Shown: piece by piece, positions 1 to 5,594 of the stretch | How the letters are laid out: each line of letters opens with the position of its first letter | Numbering within the stretch: position 1 is the first letter of the stretch | Source of the DNA: CAYHWE01 sp964360445 | Lineage (GTDB): Bacteria > Patescibacteriota > Patescibacteriia > Patescibacteriales > JAKAJF01 | Assembly (NCBI GenBank): GCA_964360445.1 | Contig: CAYHWE010000037.1 | Coordinates: forward strand, 1-9,149 | Length of the DNA stretch: 9,149 bases | Direction of reading: 5' to 3' | Notes under the pieces: generated by a model | Told to the model about the DNA's origin: nothing | Databases searched by the model: none | Seen by the model: only the letters and a program-made list of their open reading frames with translations | Translations under genes and position numbers: made by a program

Positions 1-1
1 C

Positions 2-142
2 ATAACCATCGAATACCCTGATTACTGGTTCAATGTCCGCGCCTCCAATACCGAACCATTACTCAGATTGAATCTGGAAGCGAAGACAAAAGAATTAATG
101 GAAGAAAAGCGGGACGAGATTTTAAATTTAATCAGAAAATAA
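2..142 (+). CDS. Phosphomannomutase/phosphoglucomutase family, C-terminal end (partial)
   Basis: The gene enters from the left edge; only the last 46 residues are present, ending with TAA at 140-142. The readable motif is FNVRASNTEPLLRLNLEA (about residues 10-27 of the fragment). This is the phosphate-binding loop of the C-terminal domain of alpha-D-phosphohexomutases, where R-x-SNTEP-x-LR contacts the sugar phosphate. The family interconverts hexose 1- and 6-phosphates, feeding sugar nucleotides to the cell envelope. Which substrate is used (mannose, glucose or glucosamine) cannot be told from this end, so no symbol is given. The tail after the motif is a charged helix (KTKELMEEKRDEILNLIRK), usual for the family. 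It converges with the LysM gene. Family assignment is confident; substrate is unknown. Confidence 0.9.
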   Translation: MTIEYPDYWFNVRASNTEPLLRLNLEAKTKELMEEKRDEILNLIRK

Positions 143-178
143 AAAGAGCCCCGGCGCGAATTTATTCGCAACCGGGGC
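141..178 (-). terminator. Intrinsic terminator of the LysM gene
   Basis: A GC-rich hairpin pairs GCCCCGG (148-154) with CCGGGGC (172-178). An inner GCGAA/TTCGC stem (156-160 with 165-169) closes a TTTA loop. Read on the minus strand it is followed by CTCTTTTTATT, a U-rich tail, so it terminates the minus-strand LysM transcript. On the plus strand there is no T tract after the stem, so it is a poor terminator for the phosphohexomutase gene that ends at 142. Confidence 0.85.
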
Positions 179-182
179 AATG

Positions 183-578
183 CTACTCAAGCCACCGAGG
201 GGCTTTTGTCTTGATTCTGCATTTAAGATCCGGCGCGAACACCATCTTAATCGCCATCGAATCCTCAATCTCCTGGAGATCGCGAGACCATCCAGTATCT
301 TCTCTGCCGCAAACCGCCGCGTAGACATGCGGCAGCCTGATAACCTGGCCAGGATAAATCTTGTCCGAGTCCTTTATGTCAAGTTCCTGAGCCAGCTCTT
401 TCCAAGTCTCAGGAAATCCATCCTCGAGATACCTGGCGCTTATGCCGGAAAGCGTATCTCCGGGCTTTACAATATACGTCCAGCTTGGCTCGAACTGTCC
501 TGTCTCCGCGACTACGAATTTTGCGGCAACCATAGTCGCAATCAGGAATATTATGACAGTGAATATGATTTTTTTCAT
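183..578 (-). CDS. Secreted LysM-domain protein
   Basis: 131 residues. Residues 1-24 form a signal peptide: MKK, a hydrophobic stretch of about 15 residues, and a cleavage site near VVA|ET. Residues about 34-83 form one LysM domain, with YIVKPGDTLSGISARYL at its start and the closing KIYPGQVIRLP. LysM domains bind the GlcNAc-containing glycan of peptidoglycan, so the protein probably sits in or near the wall, outside the membrane. The C-terminal 45 residues have no recognised domain; they carry two cysteines (C90, C120) that could form a disulfide after export. No catalytic domain is present, so a binding or structural role is inferred. The ATG follows AAGGAGAGG at a good distance and a near-consensus promoter lies upstream. 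The gene stands alone between its promoter and a hairpin terminator. Confidence 0.88.
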   Translation of the reverse strand: MKKIIFTVIIFLIATMVAAKFVVAETGQFEPSWTYIVKPGDTLSGISARYLEDGFPETWKELAQELDIKDSDKIYPGQVIRLPHVYAAVCGREDTGWSRDLQEIEDSMAIKMVFAPDLKCRIKTKAPRWLE

Positions 579-616
579 TTTTTTTACCTCTCCTTGTTTT
601 TAATGTACGGCTCTAT

Positions 617-645
617 ATCATACAACATAACACCAACTTTGTCAA
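617..645 (-). promoter_or_regulatory. Sigma-70-type promoter for the LysM gene
   Basis: On the minus strand TTGACA (640-645) and TATGAT (617-622) are separated by exactly 17 bases. The -35 is perfect and the -10 matches 5 of 6. The start codon lies about 38 bases beyond the -10, leaving a short leader with the AAGGAGAGG ribosome site. Confidence 0.82.
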
Positions 646-652
646 GCATTAA

Positions 653-681
653 TTGACACTATCGGTTAATTGGTATAAAGT
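653..681 (+). promoter_or_regulatory. Promoter of the DHH gene, divergent from the LysM promoter
   Basis: A perfect TTGACA (653-658) is followed by TATAAA at 674-679 (15-base spacer) or TAAAGT at 676-681 (17-base spacer). The -10 is less ideal than that of the LysM promoter. The two -35 boxes form an inverted repeat, TGTCAA-7 bases-TTGACA, so polymerases bound to the two promoters would compete or face away from a shared core. Confidence 0.55.
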
Positions 682-695
682 GGCATATTGATGCT

Positions 696-753
696 AGGAG
701 GACTCCCCAAAATCATACAATTCCCCAACAATAAAATAAAAATTGTGGGGAGT
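696..753 (+). promoter_or_regulatory. Leader hairpin with two competing 5' arms, burying the DHH ribosome site
   Basis: The 3' arm ATTGTGGGGAGT (742-753) can pair with either of two upstream arms. ACTCCCCAAAAT (702-713) has one mismatch; TTCCCCAACAAT (721-732) pairs with one bulged base. The 3' arm contains GGGGAG (747-752), the only SD-like site nine bases before the start codon, and is followed by the T-rich TTTGTTTAT. The element could therefore act as an SD-sequestering hairpin or as a weak terminator. A second perfect SD core, AGGAGG (696-701), sits just before arm 1 but has no start codon in range. The pairing is seen; the regulatory role is inference. Confidence 0.5.
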
Positions 754-761
754 TTGTTTAT

Positions 762-1913
762 GTGCAGATGCTGAACCAAAACCAACAAATTTTTGAACAG
801 ATAAAAAAAGCCAAAGACATCCTGATCACTTTTGGCAAAACACGCAATGGCGATGCTGTCGCTTCAGCGCTGGGTTTATATTTATTTTTAAAAAAAATAA
901 ACAAGAATGTCGATATCATAGCGGAAGAGTTCCAGAGCGGCGAAGCTTTTTCTTTTTTGCCCGGCTTTTCCGATATCAAGACCAAGATAGAAAATCTGCG
1001 CAAATTCATCATCACGCTGGACACTTCAAGCGCAAAAATAAACCAGATAAAATATAAGATAGAAGACAGCTCCCTTAACTTCATCATTTCGATGCAGGAT
1101 GGCAATTTTTCCAAAGACGACATCAGCTCTCATTACAATAATTTCAAATACGACCTGATCATGATCGTTGATACTCCCGATCTTGAGTCTTTAGGAAAAA
1201 TTTACGATGACAATACGGATCTTTTTTACAAAATACCGGTCATCAATATCGACCATCATCCTGTCAATGAAGAGTTCGGTCAGATCAATCTGATCGATTT
1301 GACGGCGGTCGCGACTTCCGAAATAATCTTTTCTCTTCTGCGCGGCGATTATACGAACTATATCGATGAGGATATTGCGACCTGCCTCTTGGCCGGAATC
1401 ATAGCGGAAACAAGGAGTTTTAAAGTCACTAACATCAGCCCGCAGACTCTTTCAAATTCAGCCCAGCTTGTATCTTTGGGCGCCAGAAGGGAAGATATCG
1501 TAAACAGGCTTTATCGTTCTCGCTCTTTAAAAACCCTGAAAATATGGGGACGAGCCCTGTCCCGCCTGCAAAGCTCCCTGGACGACGGCTTGATCTGGAC
1601 GGCGATCACGCATCTTGATTTCGTGAAAACCGGATCAAAAGAATCGGATCTCAACGAAATCATCGATGAGCTGATCCTGACCATGCCGAAGGTGAAAGCA
1701 ATCGCCATTTTCTATGAAACCGTAAAGAATGACAAAATCATTTCCAATTGTCTTTTCTACGCCAACAAAGGCTTGAGCGCTTTGGATATATTAAAAGAAT
1801 ATAATCCGGGCGGAACGAAACATCTGGCTCAAATCAGCTTGTTCAAACCGATGCAGGAATTTGAAAAAGAGGTGATCAGCCTGATTGAAAATAAATTGAA
1901 GAATCTGATATAG
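762..1913 (+). CDS. DHH/DHHA1-family phosphoesterase-like protein with altered active site
   Basis: 383 residues, the length of NrnA/RecJ-type nanoRNases, which degrade short RNA oligomers or cyclic dinucleotide products with two metal ions. The DHH triad is present at residues 164-166 (VINIDHHPV) and the motif II aspartate is kept in LIMIVDTPD. Three other positions are changed. Motif I, normally H-x-x-PD-x-D, reads GKTRNGDA (G25 and N29 in place of His and the first Asp, D31 kept). The motif IV region, normally TDTG, reads AETRSF with E216. The DHHA1 glycine motif GGGH is GGTKH (350-354). Metal binding and catalysis are therefore doubtful; an RNA-binding or altered-specificity role is possible. 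The start is GTG 762 (nine bases from GGGGAG) or ATG 768; an in-frame TAA at 732 limits extension. It is followed nine bases later by the zinc-ribbon gene. Confidence 0.85.
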   Translation: MQMLNQNQQIFEQIKKAKDILITFGKTRNGDAVASALGLYLFLKKINKNVDIIAEEFQSGEAFSFLPGFSDIKTKIENLRKFIITLDTSSAKINQIKYKIEDSSLNFIISMQDGNFSKDDISSHYNNFKYDLIMIVDTPDLESLGKIYDDNTDLFYKIPVINIDHHPVNEEFGQINLIDLTAVATSEIIFSLLRGDYTNYIDEDIATCLLAGIIAETRSFKVTNISPQTLSNSAQLVSLGARREDIVNRLYRSRSLKTLKIWGRALSRLQSSLDDGLIWTAITHLDFVKTGSKESDLNEIIDELILTMPKVKAIAIFYETVKNDKIISNCLFYANKGLSALDILKEYNPGGTKHLAQISLFKPMQEFEKEVISLIENKLKNLI

Positions 1914-1922
1914 GGAGGAAAA

Positions 1923-2099
1923 ATGATCGAAAAGCATATCATGATTCTGAGGGTTGTTTTGGATAAAGATAATAACCCGATTTGTTCTGAGTGTCTTAAA
2001 AAAATCGAAAACCCTAAGCCCAACAAGAAGCAGGAGATAATCTGTTCTTTCTGCAATTCACCGCTAGACGCATCGGTTCTGGAAAAAACCGAAAAATAG
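1923..2099 (+). CDS. Small two-knuckle zinc-ribbon protein
   Basis: 58 residues, not assigned to a named family. Two CxxC knuckles are visible, C21-S-E-C24 and C41-S-F-C44, separated by 16 residues, the spacing of a rubredoxin-type zinc ribbon. The N-terminus (MIEKHIMILRVVLDKDN) looks like a beta strand pair, and the C-terminus is short and charged. GGGAGG at 1913-1918 lies five bases before the ATG. It is cotranscribed with the DHH gene, whose stop codon is nine bases upstream, and a strong terminator follows directly. Zinc ribbons of this size commonly touch RNA, DNA or a protein partner. A functional link with the DHH protein is inferred from the pairing only. The tag-like size argues against an enzyme. 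Confidence 0.8.
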   Translation: MIEKHIMILRVVLDKDNNPICSECLKKIENPKPNKKQEIICSFCNSPLDASVLEKTEK

Positions 2100-2129
2100 G
2101 GACGCCCGGTTAAAAAAGCGTCCCTTTTT
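2099..2129 (+). terminator. Intrinsic terminator of the DHH/zinc-ribbon operon
   Basis: The stem GGGACGC (2099-2105) pairs perfectly with GCGTCCC (2118-2124), the loop is 12 bases, and TTTTT follows (2125-2129). The stem begins at the last base of the stop codon. Confidence 0.92.
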
Positions 2130-2204
2130 AACACTTGAAAAAATTATGGAATAATGGTAATTTTATCCTATAAGGACAAGGTTCCTTTTTATTTTGTCCC
2201 TTGC

Positions 2205-2278
2205 GGGCATATAGCTCAGTTGGTTAGAGCGTTACGTTGACATCGTAAAGGTCTCCCGTTCGAGCCGGGATATGCCCA
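2205..2278 (+). tRNA. tRNA-Val (anticodon GAC)
   Basis: A complete 74-base cloverleaf: acceptor GGGCATA with TATGCCC and discriminator A, D stem GCTC/GAGC, anticodon stem TTACG/CGTAA with loop TTGACAT, and T stem TCCCG/CGGGA with loop TTCGAGC. Anticodon GAC reads valine GUC/GUU. The 3' CCA is not encoded (CA follows), so a CCA-adding enzyme is needed. Upstream (2130-2204) a TTGAAA is visible at 2135-2140, but I could not find a convincing -10 at the right distance. Confidence 0.96.
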
Positions 2279-2292
2279 CAAATCCAATTAAT

Positions 2293-2331
2293 AATTATAA
2301 ATTATCAATTGACCATTGATAATTTATAATT
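2293..2331. repeat. Perfect 17-bp AT-only palindrome between the tRNA genes
   Basis: AATTATAAATTATCAAT (2293-2309) is the exact reverse complement of 2315-2331, around a five-base TGACC loop. The same word style (ATAAATTATAAATTAATT) recurs at 7470-7486 at the YvcK-EndoQ junction. It could be a dispersed palindromic repeat, or a processing hairpin separating two tRNAs made from one precursor. There is no clean T tract after it, so it is not a standard terminator. Confidence 0.75.
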
Positions 2332-2346
2332 GACAATTAACTGCTA

Positions 2347-2419
2347 GCTCGCATAGCTCAGGGGTTAGAGCACGGCGCTTATAACGCCGGGGTCGATGGT
2401 TCAAATCCATCTGCGAGCA
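2347..2419 (+). tRNA. tRNA-Ile (anticodon UAU)
   Basis: 73 bases: acceptor GCTCGCA with TGCGAGC and discriminator A, D stem GCTC/GAGC, anticodon stem CGGCG/CGCCG with loop CTTATAA, and T stem GATGG/CCATC with loop TTCAAAT. The loop places TAT at positions 34-36, so it reads AUA directly. CCA is not encoded. Most bacteria instead read AUA with a CAU-anticodon tRNA carrying lysidine made by TilS. AUA codons are plentiful in the genes of this window, so the tRNA is likely to be in real use. A terminator follows 12 bases after its end. Confidence 0.93.
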
Positions 2420-2430
2420 CAAATAAAAAG

Positions 2431-2460
2431 ATAGGGTTACTGCCCTATTTTTTTATTTTT
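2431..2460 (+). terminator. Intrinsic terminator after tRNA-Ile
   Basis: The stem ATAGGG (2431-2436) pairs with CCCTAT (2443-2448) around a six-base loop and is followed by a run of seven T, then ATTTTTT. It closes the tRNA-Val/tRNA-Ile transcription unit. Confidence 0.85.
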
Positions 2461-2482
2461 TAAAATATAACCCAAAAAGGCG

Positions 2483-2680
2483 TTAAAACTCCATGGGGTT
2501 CGGGGGCTGAGCTAAGCGCCAAGGGTAAAAGCTTCGAGTTTTAATCAATGTGAGAGCGCATTGAGGCCCCCGAAATTTTTGCTTACTTTTGATTCCAAAA
2601 GTGAGGCTCAGCGCAGCGTACAAACAATAAAAGGCTACTTCATCATCTGTGGCAGCGGACTCATCACAATGACAATACAA
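2483..2680. repeat. Structured, repeat-like intergenic region with interleaved stems
   Basis: No credible gene lies between 2461 and 2757. Instead there are several long complementary arms in interleaved order. TTAAAACTC (2483-2491) pairs with GAGTTTTAA (2536-2544). TTCGGGGGC (2499-2507) pairs with GCCCCCGAA (2566-2574). GCTGAGC (2506-2512) pairs with GCTCAGC (2606-2612). A local hairpin TCAATGTG/CGCATTGA (2545-2564, AGAG loop) and CTTACTTTT/AAAAGTGAG (2582-2605) also form. The stretch 2640-2680, read on the minus strand (TGTCATTGTGATGAGTCCGC), resembles the widespread dispersed repeat beginning GTCATTGCGA. I favour a composite of decayed repeats; a pseudoknotted RNA is the alternative. Confidence 0.5.
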
Positions 2681-2704
2681 CTAGAATTACAAAATAATAA
2701 CATT

Positions 2705-2733
2705 TTGCCCTAACCATCAAAAAGTGTTACAAT
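2705..2733 (+). promoter_or_regulatory. Promoter of the hsp20-DUF3006-VanW operon
   Basis: TTGCCC (2705-2710, 4 of 6) and TACAAT (2728-2733, 5 of 6) are separated by 17 bases. The expected start near 2740 leaves about 18 bases before the Hsp20 ATG. No CIRCE-type inverted repeat is visible, so HrcA control is not indicated. Confidence 0.65.
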
Positions 2734-2757
2734 ATACTCATCTAATCATATAAATAT

Positions 2758-3204
2758 ATGGGGAGCATAATAACAAAAATCACCAGCCTTACCAGATTCA
2801 ATAAGCCCGTTTCCAATATCACCTATCAATCCGGAAATACCGAAAAAATAGAGGAAAACTGGTTTGAAGACAGCTATGCGGAAGGACAATTGGCGATCGA
2901 CGTCTATCACACTCCGACAAAACTGATAATCAATTCAACTATTGCCGGAGCAAAGCCGGAAGACATTGATATCTCTTTAAACAATGACATGCTCACTATC
3001 CGTGGGAAGAGAGAAATGCCCGGCAAAATAGAAACGGAAAACTACCTGCATCGCGAATGTTATTGGGGTCCGTTTTCAAGATCAATAATCCTGCCTTTTG
3101 AGATAGACCATAAAAACATCAAAGCCGCGCTGGAAAACGGGATACTTACCGTAACACTGACCAAAGCAAAAAAAGAACTTTCTATAAAAGTAAAGGAAAA
3201 GTAA
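2758..3204 (+). CDS. Small heat shock protein (Hsp20/alpha-crystallin family)
   Basis: 148 residues, typical for the family. These are ATP-independent cytoplasmic holdases that bind unfolding proteins. The alpha-crystallin domain spans about residues 42-135: it opens with AIDVYHTPTKLIINSTIAGAK and closes with the diagnostic ENGILTVTLTK (126-136). A C-terminal IKV (143-145) matches the I/V-x-I/V motif that docks between dimers to build oligomers. The N-terminal arm of about 40 residues is rich in polar residues and lacks similarity I can name. ATG 2758 has no SD upstream (TCATATAAAT); GGGGAG occurs just after it. No other in-frame ATG exists before residue 78, so this start is kept. It is the first gene of a three-gene operon. 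Confidence 0.92.
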   Translation: MGSIITKITSLTRFNKPVSNITYQSGNTEKIEENWFEDSYAEGQLAIDVYHTPTKLIINSTIAGAKPEDIDISLNNDMLTIRGKREMPGKIETENYLHRECYWGPFSRSIILPFEIDHKNIKAALENGILTVTLTKAKKELSIKVKEK

Positions 3205-3209
3205 CCGAT

Positions 3210-3425
3210 ATGAACACAAAATTCACCATAGATCGTTTCGAGGGAGACAAGGCCGTGCTCAGATCAGAAGACGGAACGGTTGTCGTCTGGCCGAAAAACA
3301 AGCTGCCGGACGGCGCTCGCGAAGGATCCGCTCTGTTTTTCAGCATCCAGAATAAAGAAGGGGCGGAAAAAGAAAATAAAAATCTGGCAAAGAAAATCCT
3401 GAATGAGATATTAAATATCAAATAA
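3210..3425 (+). CDS. DUF3006 family protein
   Basis: 71 residues. The N-terminal half, KFTIDRFEGDKAVLRSEDGT followed by VVVWPKNKLPDGAREGSAL (about residues 4-42), has the layout of DUF3006. These are small beta-rich proteins of unknown function with the opening F-x-IDRFEGD-x-AVL and the P-x-x-LP-x-GA-x-EG turn. The C-terminal tail (about 46-71) is a charged helix. The family is often found beside secreted proteins or hydrolases in Firmicutes; its role is not established. The start is five bases after the Hsp20 stop, with AAAGGA about 12 bases upstream; the stop is one base before the VanW start. Tight spacing implies translational coupling with both neighbours. Confidence 0.8.
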   Translation: MNTKFTIDRFEGDKAVLRSEDGTVVVWPKNKLPDGAREGSALFFSIQNKEGAEKENKNLAKKILNEILNIK

Positions 3426-3426
3426 T

Positions 3427-5262
3427 ATGATTTCTTTAAGGATTAAAATCTCCATCCCAGAGTGGTTGCCGAAAGTTGCAATCATTTTTTTTATCAATGC
3501 GGCGCTTCTCGTTACCGCCTATTCTGTTTTTGCTTACGCCTATAAAGATAGGGTTTACCCGGGGGTTTATGTAGGCCAGATCGATTTAGGCGGAAAATAT
3601 TATGACGAAGCGGATGTCTTAATCAGGGAAAAAATCGATCGGTTCGGCCAGGAGGGGGTCAAATTCGCTTTCAATAACGAAGAATTACTTATCACTCCGG
3701 TAATGTCGTCGGCCCAAAATGACCTTGCCTATGAAATAATAAAAATTGACGCTGAAAACACGATAAATACAGCTTTTAACTACGGAAAAACAGGCAACAT
3801 CCTTAATAACATCAAAAACGCCATGATAGCGCTGGTTTTCGGCAAAAAATTTCCATTCCTTACCAACCTGAACGAGCCAGAGCTGACGAAAAATCTGGAA
3901 AAGTGGTTCGCCAGATTCGAAACACCGGCCGAAAACGCCAAATTGATACTAGATAACGATAAGATCGCGGTCAAAAAAGAAATTTCGGGAAAAACAATCA
4001 ACTATGAAAAAAGCATCAAACTGTTAAAAATCAACCTGAAACAACTGGACAATTCGATGATCAAATTATATATGGAAGACAGCAATCCGAAAGTGTATGC
4101 GGCTAATTGTAAAAATCTAATTCCTCAGGCGGAAGAAATATTGAACGTCGCGCCCATTTACCTTATAAACGGAAAAAATAAATGGGAAATAAAAAAGACG
4201 AACTTGATTTCCTGGCTTGATGTCGGATCTTCCGGCGGAGCAACATTCATCACCCTAGATGAAAGTCATATCAAAAATTATATTTCTGAAAAAATAGCGC
4301 CCCAGATAAACAAGGAGCCGAAAACGGCAAAATTCCAGATTGACGGAGGCCGTGTCGCGCAATTTGAGCCCGGACAGGACGGACTGGAAATAAAAATTGA
4401 GGACACGATTGAAAAAATTGAAGCTGAATTTTTAAACGGACGGAAAAATGAGATAGAGTTAATCGTAGGAGAGGTAAAAAATACGATTGGCGCCGACGAA
4501 GTGAATAATCTCGGCATAAAAGAAATAATCGGCACAGGAGAATCAGATTTTTCCGGCTCGCCAGCCAACCGCCTCCATAATATAAGAACTGGAGCTAATT
4601 CCCTGAATGGGGTCCTGATCAAGCCCGACGAAGAATTTTCTCTTCTGAATGCCCTAGGCGCGATCGACGGAAACGCCGGCTACAAACAGGAGCTTGTCAT
4701 CAAAAATAATAAAACAGTGCCTGAATACGGCGGCGGACTCTGTCAGATCGGCACAACGATGTTCAGGGGCAGCCTGGCATCAGGGCTTGAAATCACCCAA
4801 AGACGCAATCATTCTTATCGGGTCTCTTATTACGAGCCGGCAGGGACCGATGCTACTATTTATGACCCGTGGCCTGATTTCAGATTTATCAATGATACGG
4901 GGAAGCATATCTTGATCCAGTCAAGGGTAGAGGGCACAAAATTATTTTTCGATTTCTGGGGGACAAAAGACGGCAGGATCGCAAGCACGACCCATCCGAC
5001 TATCTACAACATCGTCAGGCCAGCGGCGGCAAAAATAGTCGAGACGACAGATCTGGCTCCGGGGAAAAAGAAATGCACGGAAAAGGCCCATAACGGAGCA
5101 GACGCTTATTTCGATTACACAGTCACACACCCGAATGGAGAAATAAAAGAGAAAAGATTTTCTTCCCACTATGTTCCCTGGCAGGAAGTCTGCCTGATCG
5201 GCGTGGAAAAACTTTCTTCGCCGAAAACAACAGACACAGCCTCATCAAGCGCTCCTCAATAA
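3427..5262 (+). CDS. Membrane-anchored VanW-family protein with YoaR-like peptidoglycan-binding region
   Basis: 611 residues. One transmembrane segment lies at about 16-37 with a short cytoplasmic N-terminus, so the bulk is extracytoplasmic. Residues 44-57 (YPGVYVGQIDLGGK) start a YoaR-type putative peptidoglycan-binding region, probably two copies to about 360. The VanW domain covers about 369-513: GTGESDFSGSPANRLHNI, IKPDEEFSLLNALG, YGGGLCQIGTTMFR with C439, HSYRVSYYEPAGTDAT and a terminal FDFWGT. A C-terminal domain of about 70 residues carries C550 and C589 (possible disulfide) and ends in a Ser/Thr-rich tail. The biochemical role of VanW is unproven; wall remodelling is inferred from domain partners. 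The ATG lies one base after the DUF3006 stop without its own SD, so coupled translation is likely. A long terminator follows directly. Confidence 0.9.
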   Translation: MISLRIKISIPEWLPKVAIIFFINAALLVTAYSVFAYAYKDRVYPGVYVGQIDLGGKYYDEADVLIREKIDRFGQEGVKFAFNNEELLITPVMSSAQNDLAYEIIKIDAENTINTAFNYGKTGNILNNIKNAMIALVFGKKFPFLTNLNEPELTKNLEKWFARFETPAENAKLILDNDKIAVKKEISGKTINYEKSIKLLKINLKQLDNSMIKLYMEDSNPKVYAANCKNLIPQAEEILNVAPIYLINGKNKWEIKKTNLISWLDVGSSGGATFITLDESHIKNYISEKIAPQINKEPKTAKFQIDGGRVAQFEPGQDGLEIKIEDTIEKIEAEFLNGRKNEIELIVGEVKNTIGADEVNNLGIKEIIGTGESDFSGSPANRLHNIRTGANSLNGVLIKPDEEFSLLNALGAIDGNAGYKQELVIKNNKTVPEYGGGLCQIGTTMFRGSLASGLEITQRRNHSYRVSYYEPAGTDATIYDPWPDFRFINDTGKHILIQSRVEGTKLFFDFWGTKDGRIASTTHPTIYNIVRPAAAKIVETTDLAPGKKKCTEKAHNGADAYFDYTVTHPNGEIKEKRFSSHYVPWQEVCLIGVEKLSSPKTTDTASSSAPQ

Positions 5263-5263
5263 A

Positions 5264-5305
5264 GATGAAAAAACCGGACATTATCAAATGTCCGGTTTTT
5301 TCATC
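5264..5305. terminator. Perfect 17-bp terminator after the VanW gene
   Basis: GATGAAAAAACCGGACA (5264-5280) is the exact reverse complement of 5289-5305, around the loop TTATCAAA. The lower stem has A6 and T6 tracts on both sides of the CCGGACA core, so it can terminate transcription in either direction, including leftward from the small-RNA region. Confidence 0.9.
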
Positions 5306-5409
5306 CGTCGCCTCAAGTATCTGCTCCGTCATCAAAATAATCTTAAAATGACAAATAAGGCCTAAAAGTTATCCACAATAACGGATTTTTTTATTCAAAT
5401 TTATTTTTT

Positions 5410-5559
5410 AAACAAAAAAAGATCAGCTTGAGCGGGCAGGCAAGAAAATTTCTTCAAGGGAAAACCCAGTAAAAAACCAGATCAATCCTCAGAGAAAATC
5501 CCCATGCTTGTCGTGCCTGACCCGCTTAAACCGATCTTTTATTTTTTATTTTTTGATAA
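5410..5559 (-). ncRNA. Candidate rod-shaped small RNA with its own promoter
   Basis: The sequence folds into one long hairpin. The closing stem pairs AAAAGATC (5417-5424) with GATCTTTT (5533-5540). The next stem pairs AGCGGG-CAGGCA (5431-5442) with TGCCTG-a-CCCGCT (5514-5526), with one bulged base. An internal bulge follows, then TTTCTTCAAGG (5449-5459) pairs with CCTCAGAGAAA (5487-5497) apart from two mismatches. The apical loop is large. A near-perfect promoter points leftward (5566-5594), and on the minus strand the final stem is followed by a run of seven T, giving an RNA of about 150 bases. Length and rod shape recall 6S RNA, but I see no conserved signature. SRP RNA was checked and rejected for lack of the GGAA-loop region. 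Confidence 0.5.
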
Positions 5560-5565
5560 CATATC

Positions 5566-5594
5566 ATAGTATCACATACTGCGTAATATGTCAA
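5566..5594 (-). promoter_or_regulatory. Strong promoter reading into the rod-shaped RNA
   Basis: On the minus strand a perfect TTGACA (5589-5594) lies 17 bases before TACTAT (5566-5571), and the -10 is preceded by TGA, making an extended -10 (TGaTACTAT). The expected start is near 5559. Only the rod-shaped hairpin and its T tract follow; no ORF with a ribosome site lies downstream before the VanW terminator. Confidence 0.72.

Noticed and set aside
180..656. 158-residue plus-strand ORF antisense to the LysM gene
   Set aside because: It covers the LysM promoter and signal peptide in reverse, has no protein-like motif and no SD, and the opposite strand has a clear domain.
2172..2199. Hairpin and T-rich stretch just upstream of tRNA-Val
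   Set aside because: Only five or six AT-rich pairs form (AAGGA/TCCTT or GGACAA/TTGTCC); too weak to call a terminator, and the operon upstream already has one.
2483..2680. 65-residue minus-strand ORF in the intergenic region
   Set aside because: It starts with TTG without SD, and its sequence follows the palindromic arms and repeat-like DNA rather than any protein pattern.
5369..5377. Perfect DnaA box TTATCCACA
   Set aside because: It is single, with no cluster of further boxes, no AT-rich unwinding array and no dnaA/dnaN nearby, so it does not support an origin. It also forms a small GTTAT/ATAAC stem before a T run.
5417..5540. Rod-shaped RNA as 4.5S/SRP RNA
   Set aside because: GGTCAGG-like letters occur on the minus strand, but they lie in the closing stem and the conserved GGAA loop and AGCAG segment are missing.
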